From assembly GCA_964496435.1 (NCBI GenBank), contig CAZBZP010000013.1:1-64000 (forward strand): a stretch of 64,000 nucleotides of DNA, read 5' to 3'. Source of the DNA: Berkiella sp964496435. GTDB lineage: Bacteria > Pseudomonadota > Gammaproteobacteria > Berkiellales > Berkiellaceae. The position numbers and the translations under genes are program-made. Below are positions 18,668 to 27,807 of this stretch, in pieces; the stretch's first letter is position 1; each line of letters opens with the position of its first letter. Below the pieces are notes generated by a model, which saw nothing but the letters and a program-made list of their open reading frames with translations, searched no databases and was not told the DNA's origin.

Positions 18668-20210
18668 GAAAATCAGGGGTTGTGATATTAATAATATGCT
18701 TCCTTGAGGGGTGCTCCATGGCGCCTCCTTATCAGAGGCCACCTATGCTTATTCCTGAGGAATATAAAGAAGATAGTACCTGGAAACCTGCAAATACTTA
18801 TATTGAAATTTCAGAACAAAAATGTTGGTGGGAAATATATAATGATCGTGTATTAAACGACTTACAAATCAAAGTCGGTTTGCTCAACCAAGACTTAAAA
18901 GCACAACTGGCACGTTATGAAAATGCCGTTGCTGTCTATGAGATAGCCAGCTCGGGTCTTTATCCAAATCTCAGTATTAATGGCGATACAAATCGCCAGC
19001 AAACCTCAAAAACGGTAGCAAACCCTTCTAGCCATCCTCGTTACAATGACAGGCTTATTACGGCAAATTTTGCTTATGAACTTGATTTATGGCAACGGGT
19101 ACGTAATAACGTTAGGGCAAGTAAATACCGCATGCAAGCAAGCTCACAAGACCTAAAAGCAACAGAGTTGAGTTTGCGCACTTTGTTATGTAGCAATTAC
19201 TTCGCTTTGCAAGCAGCTGATGAATCCTTACACACTTTAAAAGAACTTACATCTGCTTATGAAAAAGCACTTGAATTAACCAGCAACCGTTTTAAAGAAG
19301 GTATCGCTACGCAAGGAGATGTGGCACAAGCGCAAACGCAGCTAGAAAATGTCAAAACACTCTATGCAGATAAAAAATTACAGCGAGCAACCTTTGAACA
19401 TAGCATTGCTGTCTTAGTAGGAGAAGCGCCAGCCAACTTTTCGCTTGCTATGGGACATCAAACATTTTTAGTGCCAATTATTGGTTCTGATCTGCCTTCA
19501 ACTTTATTAGAAAGACGGCCTGACATTTTCAGTGCTGAAAGACAAGTTATGGCTGCTAATGCTGATATCGGCGTTGCCAAGGCAGCCTTTTTCCCATCTC
19601 TAAATTTAATTGCGGATGGTGGTTATGAAAGCGCTCGCTTTGCTAAACTTTTTGATGTGCCCAGTTTGGTATGGTCATTGGGCCCAACAGTGATGCAATA
19701 CCTTTATGATGGCGGTAATCTTCAGGGGCGCTTAGATGCAGCAAAAGCTACATATCATGAAACAGTCGCAAATTACAGGCAAACAGTTCTCAACGCATTT
19801 AAGGAAGTTGAAGATAACTTGGCAGCACAATTCTTACTTGAAGAGCAATCTATATCACAAAACGCAGCGGTGAAATCATCCTCTGAGGCCCTAGCACAAT
19901 CATATTATTGCTATGAGGGTGGGATAGCGACTTATCTTGATATCGTTGTGACGCAAAATATTGCTTTACAAGCTAAATTAGCAGCGATTGATCTACANNN
20001 NNNNNNNNNNNNNNNNNNNNNNNNNNNNNNNNNNNNNNNNNNNNNNNNNNNNNNNNNNNNNNNNNNNNNNNNNNNNNNNNNNNNNNNNNNNNNNNNNTCG
20101 TTGTGACGCAAAATATTGCTTTACAAGCTAAATTAGCAGCGATTGATCTACATGCCCGGCGTCAAATTGCGAGTGTGAACCTAATCAAAGCGCTTGGTGG
20201 TTCTTGGTAA
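18664..20210 (+). CDS. RND outer-membrane factor, NodT-family lipoprotein (pump 1; interrupted only by an assembly gap)
   Basis: Lipoprotein signal (VVILIICFLEGC, lipobox Cys16) followed by the NodT/OprM pattern: APPYQRPP, WWEIYND, two outer-membrane efflux repeats with VGEAPANFSLA and LLERRPDIFSAERQVMAANADIGVAKAAFFP split by helices. A 100-N gap sits near the C-terminus with identical 55-bp flanks; collapsing it gives 1392 nt, 463 aa, ending in VNLIKALGGSW, the standard C-terminus of the family. Hence the gene is intact in the genome. It forms the exit duct of pump 1. Confidence 0.92.
19998..20097. other. Assembly gap (100 N) with duplicated 55-bp flanks
   Basis: Sequence 19943-19997 is repeated exactly at 20098-20152 on the other side of the Ns. 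As with the gap near 11.7 kb, this looks like unmerged contig ends sharing one 55-bp k-mer; a single copy keeps the reading frame of the outer-membrane factor. Confidence 0.9.
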
Positions 20211-20216
20211 ATTAAC

Positions 20217-20330
20217 TTTCCATTTTCAATTTATGCATTGTTGCCGTCGCTCTCTCACCCCAGTCATGTATCAAAGCATACACTCCTGGGGATTCGCTTA
20301 CTTGGCGCCTCGCTTAAATTCAAACTGCTA
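20217..20330. repeat. Palindromic dispersed repeat, copy 2
   Basis: Diverged copy of the element at 14048-14156: it starts with TTTCCATTTTCAATTTATGC, has the same hairpin core at 20258-20291 (CCCCAGTCATGTATC to CATACACTCCTGGGG with only two central substitutions), and continues with GGATTCGCTTACTTGGCGCC, matching copy 1 closely. It lies just after the stop of the outer-membrane factor, so pump 1 is bracketed by the two copies in the same orientation. Confidence 0.75.
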
Positions 20331-20351
20331 AGCGAATTGTTCTTTACTCTT

Positions 20352-21257
20352 TTAAAATAAAACGCTAGCTGCTGTTCTTTTTTCCTTTTGCTCTTTGTTC
20401 ACGTCCTCTTCAACAGTCAGCGTTAGCAATTGCTCGCGAAGTGTAGGGCTGGATTGATGGCCAAAGGCATGTAAGATCTCTTTTTTATCTTCATTAATTG
20501 GTCCTTTATATTCGTTAATAACAGTAGGCATGCTATAAGATTCAAGCCTTTTTTTGTTATATGTCCACAGGGCATGGGTGTCATTTGTTTCATAAACCAT
20601 ATTCATGACATCTACCATTTTTGCTATGGCCTCGCTAACCGGCATTGCGCCTTTCACATTTGCTCCCATGCCAATATCGATGAGGCCTGGGCTCATTGCA
20701 AACAAGAGAGGGCGCTCTTCAATGGGTTTGTTCAATTCAATGCATTGCTCTGCAAGGCGAATATCCCAAGTACGAATAATGCTATTACCCGCTTGTTTGG
20801 TACTTCGGTATGGCAAGTATCCGCCTCCTAAGTTATCAGCGGTACTGCTCACACCTGTGCTCATATAAACAAACATGGAATAGGGGGTGTTCATTAGTTT
20901 TGGTGTTAAAGTCTTTAAGGCACAGAAAAGACCTCTTGTATTGACAAAGTATGCATTGTCAAGTTCCTCTACGCTGTGTTCTTCAGCTTTTGCAAAACGC
21001 TTGCTATAGCCTTTAGTGCCTGCATTGTAAATAACAAGATTGATGTCATTGATTTCTGCTAAGGCTTTAAAATCTTCTGCTTTTGTCACATCACATTTTA
21101 TAATGCTTAAGTATATATTTTCTTTTAGTGTAAATAATTCGGTAGAGGCTGATTCGTCACGGTATGTTGCAACCACATCCCATCCTTGACTTAAATAATA
21201 ATTGGTCCAGGCAAGTCCAAGACCATGATTGCCGCCAATAATAATCACCTTAGGCAT
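20352..21257 (-). CDS. Short-chain dehydrogenase/reductase (SDR)
   Basis: 301 aa Rossmann-fold oxidoreductase. It has the cofactor loop GGNHGLG near the N-terminus, a YNAGTKG (NAG) block, catalytic Ser in FVYMSTGVSS and the YLPYRSTK signature with YxxxK. An Arg in ATYRDES after strand 2 suggests NADPH preference (inference). The C-terminal ~50 residues extend past the core and are polar. Substrate unknown. ATG has AAGGAAA upstream. Confidence 0.88.
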   Translation of the reverse strand: MPKVIIIGGNHGLGLAWTNYYLSQGWDVVATYRDESASTELFTLKENIYLSIIKCDVTKAEDFKALAEINDINLVIYNAGTKGYSKRFAKAEEHSVEELDNAYFVNTRGLFCALKTLTPKLMNTPYSMFVYMSTGVSSTADNLGGGYLPYRSTKQAGNSIIRTWDIRLAEQCIELNKPIEERPLLFAMSPGLIDIGMGANVKGAMPVSEAIAKMVDVMNMVYETNDTHALWTYNKKRLESYSMPTVINEYKGPINEDKKEILHAFGHQSSPTLREQLLTLTVEEDVNKEQKEKRTAASVLF

Positions 21258-21362
21258 AATATTTCCTTATATTTTCAGTTGTTATTCTGAATGAAGGCCA
21301 TTTCTAAATGGAAGATAGGATAGCAGATTTTAGCCTGAGATAAAGTGGGGAGGGGCTATGAA

Positions 21363-21410
21363 ATGTCGAACTTCTTGCGACATCTATTTTAAGATGGACA
21401 GACAAGAAGT
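21363..21410. terminator. Nested inverted repeats downstream of the aldo/keto reductase gene
   Basis: An outer 8-bp pair ACTTCTTG (21370-21377) / CAAGAAGT (21403-21410) encloses an inner CATC / GATG pair, and an alternative hairpin ATGTCG / CGACAT (21363-21383) shares the same bases. Located in the 3' region of the minus-strand aldo/keto reductase gene, it may terminate or stabilise that transcript. The two folds exclude each other. Confidence 0.35.
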
Positions 21411-21430
21411 CCGCCCATCATTAGAAAATC

Positions 21431-22462
21431 TTACCACTTCACAGGCTTTGGATTGAGTTCATTAAATCCCATTTGATGCCAATAGGGATAAGCGGGATAG
21501 CTGCTGCTAGCAGCATCTAACATGGTGATGTGATCTTTTGTTAACTGCCAGCCAATAGCTCCTAGATTTTCCTTAAGCTGTTCTTTGTTACGTGCACCAA
21601 TGACAATATTTGAAACACTGGGGCGTTGTAAGAGCCAATTGAGCGCTATTTGCGGTACGGATTTGCCTGTTTGTTGTGCAATCGTTTCTAAGGCATCTGT
21701 AACCCTAAAGAGATGATCATCTGAAACTTGTGGGCCACCTTCTGCGCCACCTTGCTGCAAGCGACCAGGAGGAAGTGGTTGGTTGCGTCTAATTTTGCCA
21801 GTGAGTCTGCCCCAACCTAAGGGACTCCAAATCATCAAACCTAAACCTTGATCTAAACATAGCGGCATTAATTCCCATTCATAGTCTCGGCCCACCAAGG
21901 AGTAATAACCTTGATAGGCTACATAGCGATTAAAGCCATATTTGTCAGAACATGCAAGAGATTTCATCGTATGCCAACCTGAAAAATTGGAGCAACCGAT
22001 ATATCTTACCTTACCGCTTGAAACAAGATTATCGAGGGTACTTAATACTTCCTCAACGGGTGTGAGTCCATCAAAACCATGCATAAAATAGACATCAATA
22101 TAGTCTGTACCAAGACGCTTTAAACTTGCTTCACAAGCTTTGATAAGATGATAACGTGAAGAGCCTTCCGCGTTAGGATCGCTATCCATTCTGAAGGTAG
22201 CCTTGGTTGAAATCAGACATTTATCACGACGTCCCTTAATCGCTTGTCCTAAAATTTCTTCTGAAGCGCCAGTGGAGTAAATGTCAGCACTATCAAAAAA
22301 GTTAAGCCCTGCCTCAAGGCATAGATCTACCAGTTCGGTTGCTTCTTTAACATTGGTTTCACCCCATTTTTTAAACATCTCACCTTTGCCGCCAAAGGTA
22401 GCTGTACCTAAACTTAAAACAGGTACTTTTAATCCAGAATGACCAAGCTGTCTAAATTCCAT
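21431..22462 (-). CDS. Aldo/keto reductase
   Basis: 343 aa TIM-barrel NADPH-dependent reductase. The catalytic tetrad is visible: Asp and Tyr in FFDSADIYSTG, Lys in LISTKATF, His in VYFMHGFDG; the cofactor-binding end NIVIGARNKEQLKENLGA is typical. It belongs to the YghZ/Kv-beta-like group reducing aldehydes or ketones. Start: the ATG at 22462 with GAGG 9 nt upstream gives MEFRQLGHSGLKVP, the conserved N-terminus, so the longer frame (to 22501) is discarded. Cytosolic; substrate not predictable. Confidence 0.93.
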   Translation of the reverse strand: MEFRQLGHSGLKVPVLSLGTATFGGKGEMFKKWGETNVKEATELVDLCLEAGLNFFDSADIYSTGASEEILGQAIKGRRDKCLISTKATFRMDSDPNAEGSSRYHLIKACEASLKRLGTDYIDVYFMHGFDGLTPVEEVLSTLDNLVSSGKVRYIGCSNFSGWHTMKSLACSDKYGFNRYVAYQGYYSLVGRDYEWELMPLCLDQGLGLMIWSPLGWGRLTGKIRRNQPLPPGRLQQGGAEGGPQVSDDHLFRVTDALETIAQQTGKSVPQIALNWLLQRPSVSNIVIGARNKEQLKENLGAIGWQLTKDHITMLDAASSSYPAYPYWHQMGFNELNPKPVKW

Positions 22463-22638
22463 GGGTTTTACCTCAAGAGTAGGGGCCAGTAAATAACACA
22501 AGGATAGCTGATATATTACGTTGATAGCGCATGATTTTAGTCCATGTTTAGATGCTCATACATCAATCCTTGCTTTGAAGCTTGCGGCGCATAGGGTGAT
22601 CCTTTAGAGTACTGAGAAATAACGTTTAAGGTGAAAAA

Positions 22639-23046
22639 ATGCAAGCAAAAGCTAAGTCACTTATTCAACAATACTATGATAGTTTCAACAAGCAGGATCT
22701 GAACACTTTTTTAGGTTTGCTAGATAATCAAATTGTTCATGAAGTGAATCAAGGTGAGAAGCAAATTGGTCTGCAGGCATTTACCCGTTTCATGGATGAG
22801 ATGAATGAGTTCTATCAGGAAACTGTTAAAAACTTAATTATCATGGCAAATGAGGAAGGCACCAGGGCATCAGCAGAATTTACCATTGAAGGTGTTTATA
22901 AAAAAACACAAGCAACTTTGCCAGCAGCGCATAATCAACGCTATGCGCTGCGTTGCGGTGCATTTTTTGAAATACAAAATAATAAAATTACCCGTGTGAC
23001 CAATTATTATAATTTACAAGAATGGTTAAAGCAGATAGGTGTATAA
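22639..23046 (+). CDS. SnoaL-like / NTF2-fold protein
   Basis: 135 aa small alpha+beta cone-fold protein: N-terminal helix LIQQYYDSFNKQDLNTFLGLLD followed by HEVNQGEKQIG and a sheet ending RYALRCGAFFEIQNNKITRVTNYYNLQEW, as in ketosteroid-isomerase-like proteins. Active-site residues are not clear. It heads a tight plus-strand cluster with the GNAT and nitrilase genes (stop of this gene one base before the GNAT start), so it probably acts in the same pathway, perhaps on a small metabolite (inference). AAGGTG precedes the ATG. Confidence 0.8.
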   Translation: MQAKAKSLIQQYYDSFNKQDLNTFLGLLDNQIVHEVNQGEKQIGLQAFTRFMDEMNEFYQETVKNLIIMANEEGTRASAEFTIEGVYKKTQATLPAAHNQRYALRCGAFFEIQNNKITRVTNYYNLQEWLKQIGV

Positions 23047-23047
23047 A

Positions 23048-23638
23048 ATGCAGGGATTAACCATCAGTAGATTAAAAGGTAAGCAAATTCATCCTTATAT
23101 TGATAACCTAGCTGAACTTAGGATCGAAATCTTTAAAGAATATCCCTACCTTTATGAGGGAAACTTTGACTATGAGCGTAACTATCTTAAAACCTATACA
23201 GCAAGTGATGAGGCTATTTTGATATTGGTGCAAGATGTTCAAAAAGTGGTTGGAGCTTCAACAGCCATTCCTTTGATGTTTGAGACCACAGAATGCCAAA
23301 AGCCATTTGAAGAAAATGGCTTTAATTTATCTGAAGTTTTTTATTTTGGAGAGTCTGTATTATTGTCGTCCTATAGAAATAAAGGCGTATATAGACATTT
23401 CTTTCAAGAAAGAGAAGCTTGTGCTCGGGCTTATGGCAGTAAAATTGCCGCTTTTTGTGCCGTAGAGCGCGATCCTCAGGATACAAGGCGTCCTACAGAT
23501 TATATACCTTTGAATGACGTGTGGGAGTATTTTGGTTATCAAAAGCACACGAACTTATGTGCTTATTATGAATGGTTGGAAATAAACCATGTTAAAAGTA
23601 CTTCAAAACCAATGATATTTTGGACAAAGCACCTGTGA
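23048..23638 (+). CDS. GNAT-family N-acetyltransferase
   Basis: 196 aa from the ATG at 23048 (a GTG 9 nt earlier is possible). It has the acetyl-CoA fold features: N-terminal YIDNLAELRIEIFKEYPYLY, strand 4 EVFYFGESVLLSSYRNKGVYRHFF in which SYRNKGVY fits the (R/Q)xxGxG/A motif A, and a following CAVERDP. Its 3' end overlaps the nitrilase gene by about 19 bp. In other bacteria GNAT and carbon-nitrogen hydrolase domains of this kind occur as one fused protein, so these two likely form one functional unit. Substrate unknown. Confidence 0.8.
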   Translation: MQGLTISRLKGKQIHPYIDNLAELRIEIFKEYPYLYEGNFDYERNYLKTYTASDEAILILVQDVQKVVGASTAIPLMFETTECQKPFEENGFNLSEVFYFGESVLLSSYRNKGVYRHFFQEREACARAYGSKIAAFCAVERDPQDTRRPTDYIPLNDVWEYFGYQKHTNLCAYYEWLEINHVKSTSKPMIFWTKHL

Positions 23639-24501
23639 TTACCGTCGCTACAACACAATATTGTATTGAAAACATGCAAAACTGGCAGCAGTATGTTGAT
23701 AAAATAACATCGCTGGTTGAACAAGCGAAAAAAAGAGGCGCACAGTTATTGCTTTTACCAGAGTATGCCGGCATTGAAATGATCAACGAGGCACAAGATG
23801 ATGCAAACTTGTTTGCTAAGCTCCAACCCTTGATACCGGATTATATAGCGCTTTTTCAGTCACTTGCCCATCAATATCAGCTTTATATTCAAGCTGGTAC
23901 AGTGCTTGTTAAACATGATCCTGCACATTTTTTTAATCGAGCATACTTTTTTGGCCCTGATAAATCTTATGGTTATCAAGATAAGCTTAATCTGGTCACA
24001 GATGAAAAGGGAGCTCAGCTCTTGGTGCCCGGCAATGGGCAAACCATTTTTGAGACAGCTCTAGGGCCTATAGGGATAGTTGTTTGTTATGATAGTGAAT
24101 TCCCTGAACTTGTTCGCAATTTTACCCAAGCAGGTGTTCAATTAATATTAGTTCCCAGCTATACCCCATCCAAGGCAAGTTTTATGCGAGTTCAACTTTC
24201 TTGTCGGGCGCGGGCACTTGAAAATCAATGTTATGTGCTTTTGTCAAGTATAGTAGATAAGGTTAATTTTGCCGGTGATATTGAACATTTAGTAGGGCAA
24301 GCTGCTTTATTTACCCCAGTTGATAATGGTTTTAATGATGATGGGATCCATGCTCAAGGAAAAATGAATAAAAGTGAGCTGCTTATTGCAGACATTTCAT
24401 TCGATAAAATTAATGAAGTAAGAAGGAAAGGGCAAGTCCATAATTTTCACGATTATGAGAACTTAAAAAAGCATCAAAGCTTAAGCAAGCTAAAGCTTTG
24501 A
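23620..24501 (+). CDS. Carbon-nitrogen hydrolase (nitrilase superfamily)
   Basis: 293 aa. The Glu-Lys-Cys catalytic triad is present: Glu in LLLPEYAG, Lys in YQDKLNL, Cys in GIVVCYDSEFPEL. The family hydrolyses amides or nitriles of small molecules. Start is uncertain: a TTG at 23620 (MDKAPVITVATTQ) or a GTG at 23635; no ATG is available before the first strand. Overlap with the GNAT gene indicates coupling. It runs convergently into kinase 2, with a shared hairpin between them. Confidence 0.88.
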   Translation: MDKAPVITVATTQYCIENMQNWQQYVDKITSLVEQAKKRGAQLLLLPEYAGIEMINEAQDDANLFAKLQPLIPDYIALFQSLAHQYQLYIQAGTVLVKHDPAHFFNRAYFFGPDKSYGYQDKLNLVTDEKGAQLLVPGNGQTIFETALGPIGIVVCYDSEFPELVRNFTQAGVQLILVPSYTPSKASFMRVQLSCRARALENQCYVLLSSIVDKVNFAGDIEHLVGQAALFTPVDNGFNDDGIHAQGKMNKSELLIADISFDKINEVRRKGQVHNFHDYENLKKHQSLSKLKL

Positions 24502-24513
24502 ATGCCTTTAGCT
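24488..24513. terminator. Convergent hairpin between nitrilase and kinase 2
   Basis: 8-bp perfect inverted repeat AGCTAAAG / CTTTAGCT with a 10-nt loop spanning both stop codons, followed by the T-rich ACATTTTTAG on the plus strand. Possible weak bidirectional terminator. Confidence 0.35.
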
Positions 24514-26182
24514 ACATTTTTAGTGGCTTAGAAGCTATCTGAAGTAATGGCGTTGCTACGCCAATTTTTGTCAACTTGTCAAAATTTGGCTTGGCTATCG
24601 TTGTATCAAATTGCGGTGTCATTGACGAAGTTGTTATGTAAAGTGCTTCAATTTCTGGTTTAAGAGCTTCAACAGCCTTGGTTGTCTCGAGCTTATTTCT
24701 TAGCATCGCGATACGATTTATCTTTAAAGCACTTGGATTTATATCTGCAAAGTCAACTTTCTTGGGCGATGGTGTTGGCTTTGTGTTCAAAGGACTTCTT
24801 TTGGGGGCTTGAGGTAATGGTCTTTGCCTTATTTCCAGTACTTGTGGCGATGATGTTTCAGCTTTATTTTCTTTTGCGACTACTGGTACTGTGGGTTTTA
24901 CTGCCTTTGGTGTTGCAGGTCGAACTCTTGCCACAGGAGACAATTCACGTTTGGCTTCTTCAGTTATAGTGTGAGTTAATGGCTGTTCTTGTTTTGCAAT
25001 GGGTCTTAGCTTAAAAAGTGGTGCCGGGCTACCCTTTGGCGTATTAATGTCCACTTTGGGTTTAAGTGGCGTGGCTCTTAATTGTACCTTAACATCTTGG
25101 TCGAGCATAACTTTTGGTAAAGCGACTCGTTTAAGTAGTGCTGGCGTTGGCGCAGCGACAGTGGGTGCAGTAGCAGCAGGTGTTGGGAGCGCTGCAACAG
25201 GCATAAGGGGCGCAATCGGTTTATGAGGGGGCTCAATCTCTGCTATAAAGCGCATCGCTTCAGGAGAAAGGACGCTTAAGCCTTTTAAGGCAGTCATCAA
25301 TTTTTTAATCGTTGTGTCAACGGGATCTCTTTCATTTGGATTCTTCTTGAGCATGCCTTTGCAAATTTCATGACTAATGCCGAAATTAGCTTCAAACATG
25401 ACACCAGTCGCATATATATCTGATTCGAATGAAAAGGTTAAGGTGGATAGTCTTGGTTCATCAGTATTAAAGATTTCAGGAGCAATATAGGGACCAGTAC
25501 CTTTATAACCATCAACAATAGTATTAACTCCAGATGGTAAAATCATGGAAAAACCAAAATCCATTATCTTAACTGTGATGTTATCATTTTCTATCTTAAT
25601 TTTTATATTTTCAGGTTTTATGTCTGCATGAATAATTCTCAAACTTTGTAATTGTTTTAAAATATTGCAGAATTTGATAGCAATGATGAGTTTTTGTTCT
25701 TCATTTAAACTGTTAATGGGAACATAGCAATCTCGATTCTCATAAGCATCTTTGTCATACAGTTTAAATATTAAATCCGTTCCTTCTAAAAGCTCAAGAA
25801 GTTTATATTTTTTATATTTACTTTTAAATTCCATATGGGTATTAGGAATAAAGGTTTTGAGTTTGTCTAATTGGCGCTCTATCATGCCAAAAGAATAGTT
25901 CATTAATTTTAAGATAACTTCTTCTTTTAAATCATCTTTAACAAGTTTGCCGCCCTCTATTTTGACAGCAAAATTTTCACCTTTCTCATTTTGTGCTACT
26001 TTCACAACACCAAAAGTACCAGCACCTAATTTATAGCCCACAGCTACGATGGTGTCATTAATTTTCATGAAGGAGTAGGGGCAACCGCTTTGCTTTTTAC
26101 TTATTTTTACAGCTGTTGTGTTTAATTTGAAATATTCTTTGGCCTTTACCCAATCAGCAGCATCAATATTTAACAAGAACAT
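24512..26182 (-). CDS. Eukaryotic-like Ser/Thr protein kinase with Pro-rich tail (kinase 2)
   Basis: 556 aa. A complete kinase domain occupies residues ~43-310: glycine loop GAGTFGVVKV (53-62), ATP lysine in FAVKIE (Lys74), helix-C Glu near 87-88, catalytic loop HADIKPEN (Asp187, Lys189, Asn192), DFG at 208-210, and APE at 234-236. The C-terminal ~245 residues are proline-, alanine- and lysine-rich and likely disordered, with repeated PxxP stretches (LPTPAATAPTVAAPTP) that could bind SH3-like partners (inference). No membrane segment, unlike bacterial PASTA or PknB kinases, which favours a secreted host-directed kinase. Solo gene. Confidence 0.88.
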   Translation of the reverse strand: MFLLNIDAADWVKAKEYFKLNTTAVKISKKQSGCPYSFMKINDTIVAVGYKLGAGTFGVVKVAQNEKGENFAVKIEGGKLVKDDLKEEVILKLMNYSFGMIERQLDKLKTFIPNTHMEFKSKYKKYKLLELLEGTDLIFKLYDKDAYENRDCYVPINSLNEEQKLIIAIKFCNILKQLQSLRIIHADIKPENIKIKIENDNITVKIMDFGFSMILPSGVNTIVDGYKGTGPYIAPEIFNTDEPRLSTLTFSFESDIYATGVMFEANFGISHEICKGMLKKNPNERDPVDTTIKKLMTALKGLSVLSPEAMRFIAEIEPPHKPIAPLMPVAALPTPAATAPTVAAPTPALLKRVALPKVMLDQDVKVQLRATPLKPKVDINTPKGSPAPLFKLRPIAKQEQPLTHTITEEAKRELSPVARVRPATPKAVKPTVPVVAKENKAETSSPQVLEIRQRPLPQAPKRSPLNTKPTPSPKKVDFADINPSALKINRIAMLRNKLETTKAVEALKPEIEALYITTSSMTPQFDTTIAKPNFDKLTKIGVATPLLQIASKPLKM

Positions 26183-26361
26183 TTTTTTATCCTATAACCC
26201 CACGTATGTCAGGCTACTATCATACCTGAATGCTCAATTGACCTTGAGTGAAAGTCGATAAAAGGTCTTTTTTAAGGGGTTGATTGGAGAAGTTAAGGGA
26301 TGCGCAAGAAGGCATTCTATAAGCTATCTTGGTAAAAGAGAGCGTTATAAAAAAGGCAAGA

Positions 26362-26514
26362 ATGAATAAAGCACATCACATTTTTATGCAATGGGTAAGC
26401 AGACAGTGGCAAGTGTTTGTTGGTGTTAAAGCAGATTGCTCAGATTATATAGGCTCCCTCCATGCAGCAAATGATGCCATGTATCAAGAAAACCTTGAAC
26501 ATACACCTTTATAA
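26362..26514 (+). CDS. Possible 50-aa small protein
   Basis: The ATG at 26362 has AAAGGCAAG-type purines just upstream and gives a 50-aa reading frame (MNKAHHIFMQWVSRQWQVF onward). The composition is protein-like, but there is no recognisable family and the gene stands alone between kinase 2 and the DUF805 gene. It could be chance. Confidence 0.35.
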   Translation: MNKAHHIFMQWVSRQWQVFVGVKADCSDYIGSLHAANDAMYQENLEHTPL

Positions 26515-26605
26515 CAAAAGATTTATTCCCCTACCTATACTTCATATATAGAAAGTACATATTTTGAGCTGCATTTATATACACATGCTTAAATAAGGTT
26601 ATATT

Positions 26606-26980
26606 ATGGATAAAATATTGAATGCCTATTTTTCTCATCGTGGCCGTTTAGGTCGTCTTAATTATTTTCTTTACTCTCTGGCGCTCGGTATTTTCTGCGC
26701 TATCTTTTTTGGCGGGATGCAATTCGTTTTGCCCCCTGAAAACTCACAGCAAGCTCCAAGTGGTATGGAAATTGTCTTTGCTTTGCTGATGCTCATTGTT
26801 GCATTAGTGGTGTTATATGCAAGCGTCATTTTAGCCATTAAACGTTTTCATGATTTAGATAAGTCGGGCTGGTGGTATTTGATAGCAATAATACCTATTG
26901 TGAACTTACTTGTGGGTATTTATTTGCTCTTCTTTAAAGGCACTGAAGGGCCCAATCGTTTTGGTGCCCCAGTAGTTTAG
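26606..26980 (+). CDS. DUF805 inner-membrane protein
   Basis: 124 aa with the DUF805 hallmarks: GRLGRLNYFLYSL at the start, four hydrophobic segments, FHDLDKSGWWYLIAIIPIVN in the middle and the C-terminal FKGTEGPNRFG. Inner-membrane protein of unknown function, common in proteobacteria (YhaH/YhaI-like). AAGG lies about 8 nt before the ATG. Its last 4 bp overlap the convergent alpha/beta hydrolase gene. Confidence 0.92.
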   Translation: MDKILNAYFSHRGRLGRLNYFLYSLALGIFCAIFFGGMQFVLPPENSQQAPSGMEIVFALLMLIVALVVLYASVILAIKRFHDLDKSGWWYLIAIIPIVNLLVGIYLLFFKGTEGPNRFGAPVV

Positions 26981-27618
26981 CGAGAAAATGAGCCCTGTGC
27001 TAAATAGTGCAGGGTTTGTTTAATGACACTTTTGTTTGTAATCATAAAGGTATGAGAAGCATTCAGTACAATATGATCTGTCATGCCGCTTAATTTAGTA
27101 CTTTCAATAGAGACCTTGCCATCATTGCCTTTTGGTAAAATGAAATGACAGATGGGATCAAGGCAACAGTTACCTGCTATTACTCCAAATGGATAGGCAA
27201 GCAAGGGAAAAGGCTTTTCCTTTGCTTGTTTTGTCGTCAGCTCCAAACCCGCAGGTCCATAAACCCAACGATATAAAAAGTTGTTTTGCAGAAAATCAGC
27301 AACCTCTGAACCTTGATTGGGGGGGCCAAGGAAAACAATATGGCCAACATTATTAAGTGAATGTTTAGCAAGGAGTTCTCTTAAAACAAGGCAGCCTGTT
27401 GAGTAGCATACAAAATGTGTTCGTTCTGCTTTTTGTGCCGATTGTTTTATTTTTTCATAGACAATTTCAGCTAAAACGTTAATAGGCTCCTTGCGTGAAG
27501 GATAATCTACATTCATCACATCATAGCCTGCGCTCAGAAGCGCCTTTTCGATTTTGTGCATGGAACGGCTGGTTCTAGCGATACCATGAAGAATAATGAC
27601 AAGTTCATTTTTATGCAT
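26977..27618 (-). CDS. Alpha/beta hydrolase (lipase/esterase-like)
   Basis: 213 aa. Oxyanion strand VIILHGIART, a nucleophile elbow FVCYSTGCLV (Ser in the CYSTG pentapeptide, a variant of GxSxG with Cys for the first Gly), and a C-terminal LNASHTFMI holding the candidate His. This resembles the short triacylglycerol-lipase-like hydrolases of proteobacteria. Start: a GTG at 27624 or the ATG at 27618; the ATG is taken. Substrate unknown. Confidence 0.82.
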   Translation of the reverse strand: MHKNELVIILHGIARTSRSMHKIEKALLSAGYDVMNVDYPSRKEPINVLAEIVYEKIKQSAQKAERTHFVCYSTGCLVLRELLAKHSLNNVGHIVFLGPPNQGSEVADFLQNNFLYRWVYGPAGLELTTKQAKEKPFPLLAYPFGVIAGNCCLDPICHFILPKGNDGKVSIESTKLSGMTDHIVLNASHTFMITNKSVIKQTLHYLAQGSFSR

Positions 27619-27807
27619 AAGCACACTATAGCATGGTGGAAGGCGGATGATAAAAAGATATTTAACTAAGTTAATTTTGTCATATCAATTCTATATTACT
27701 CACAATCCAGGACTTTAGTATGTATTTTAGAAATTTTCTTGTTGCATGTGAGCGATCATTCACATAGAATCTGCCCAAGATTAAAAATCTGGCTCGGAGT
27801 ACAAATT

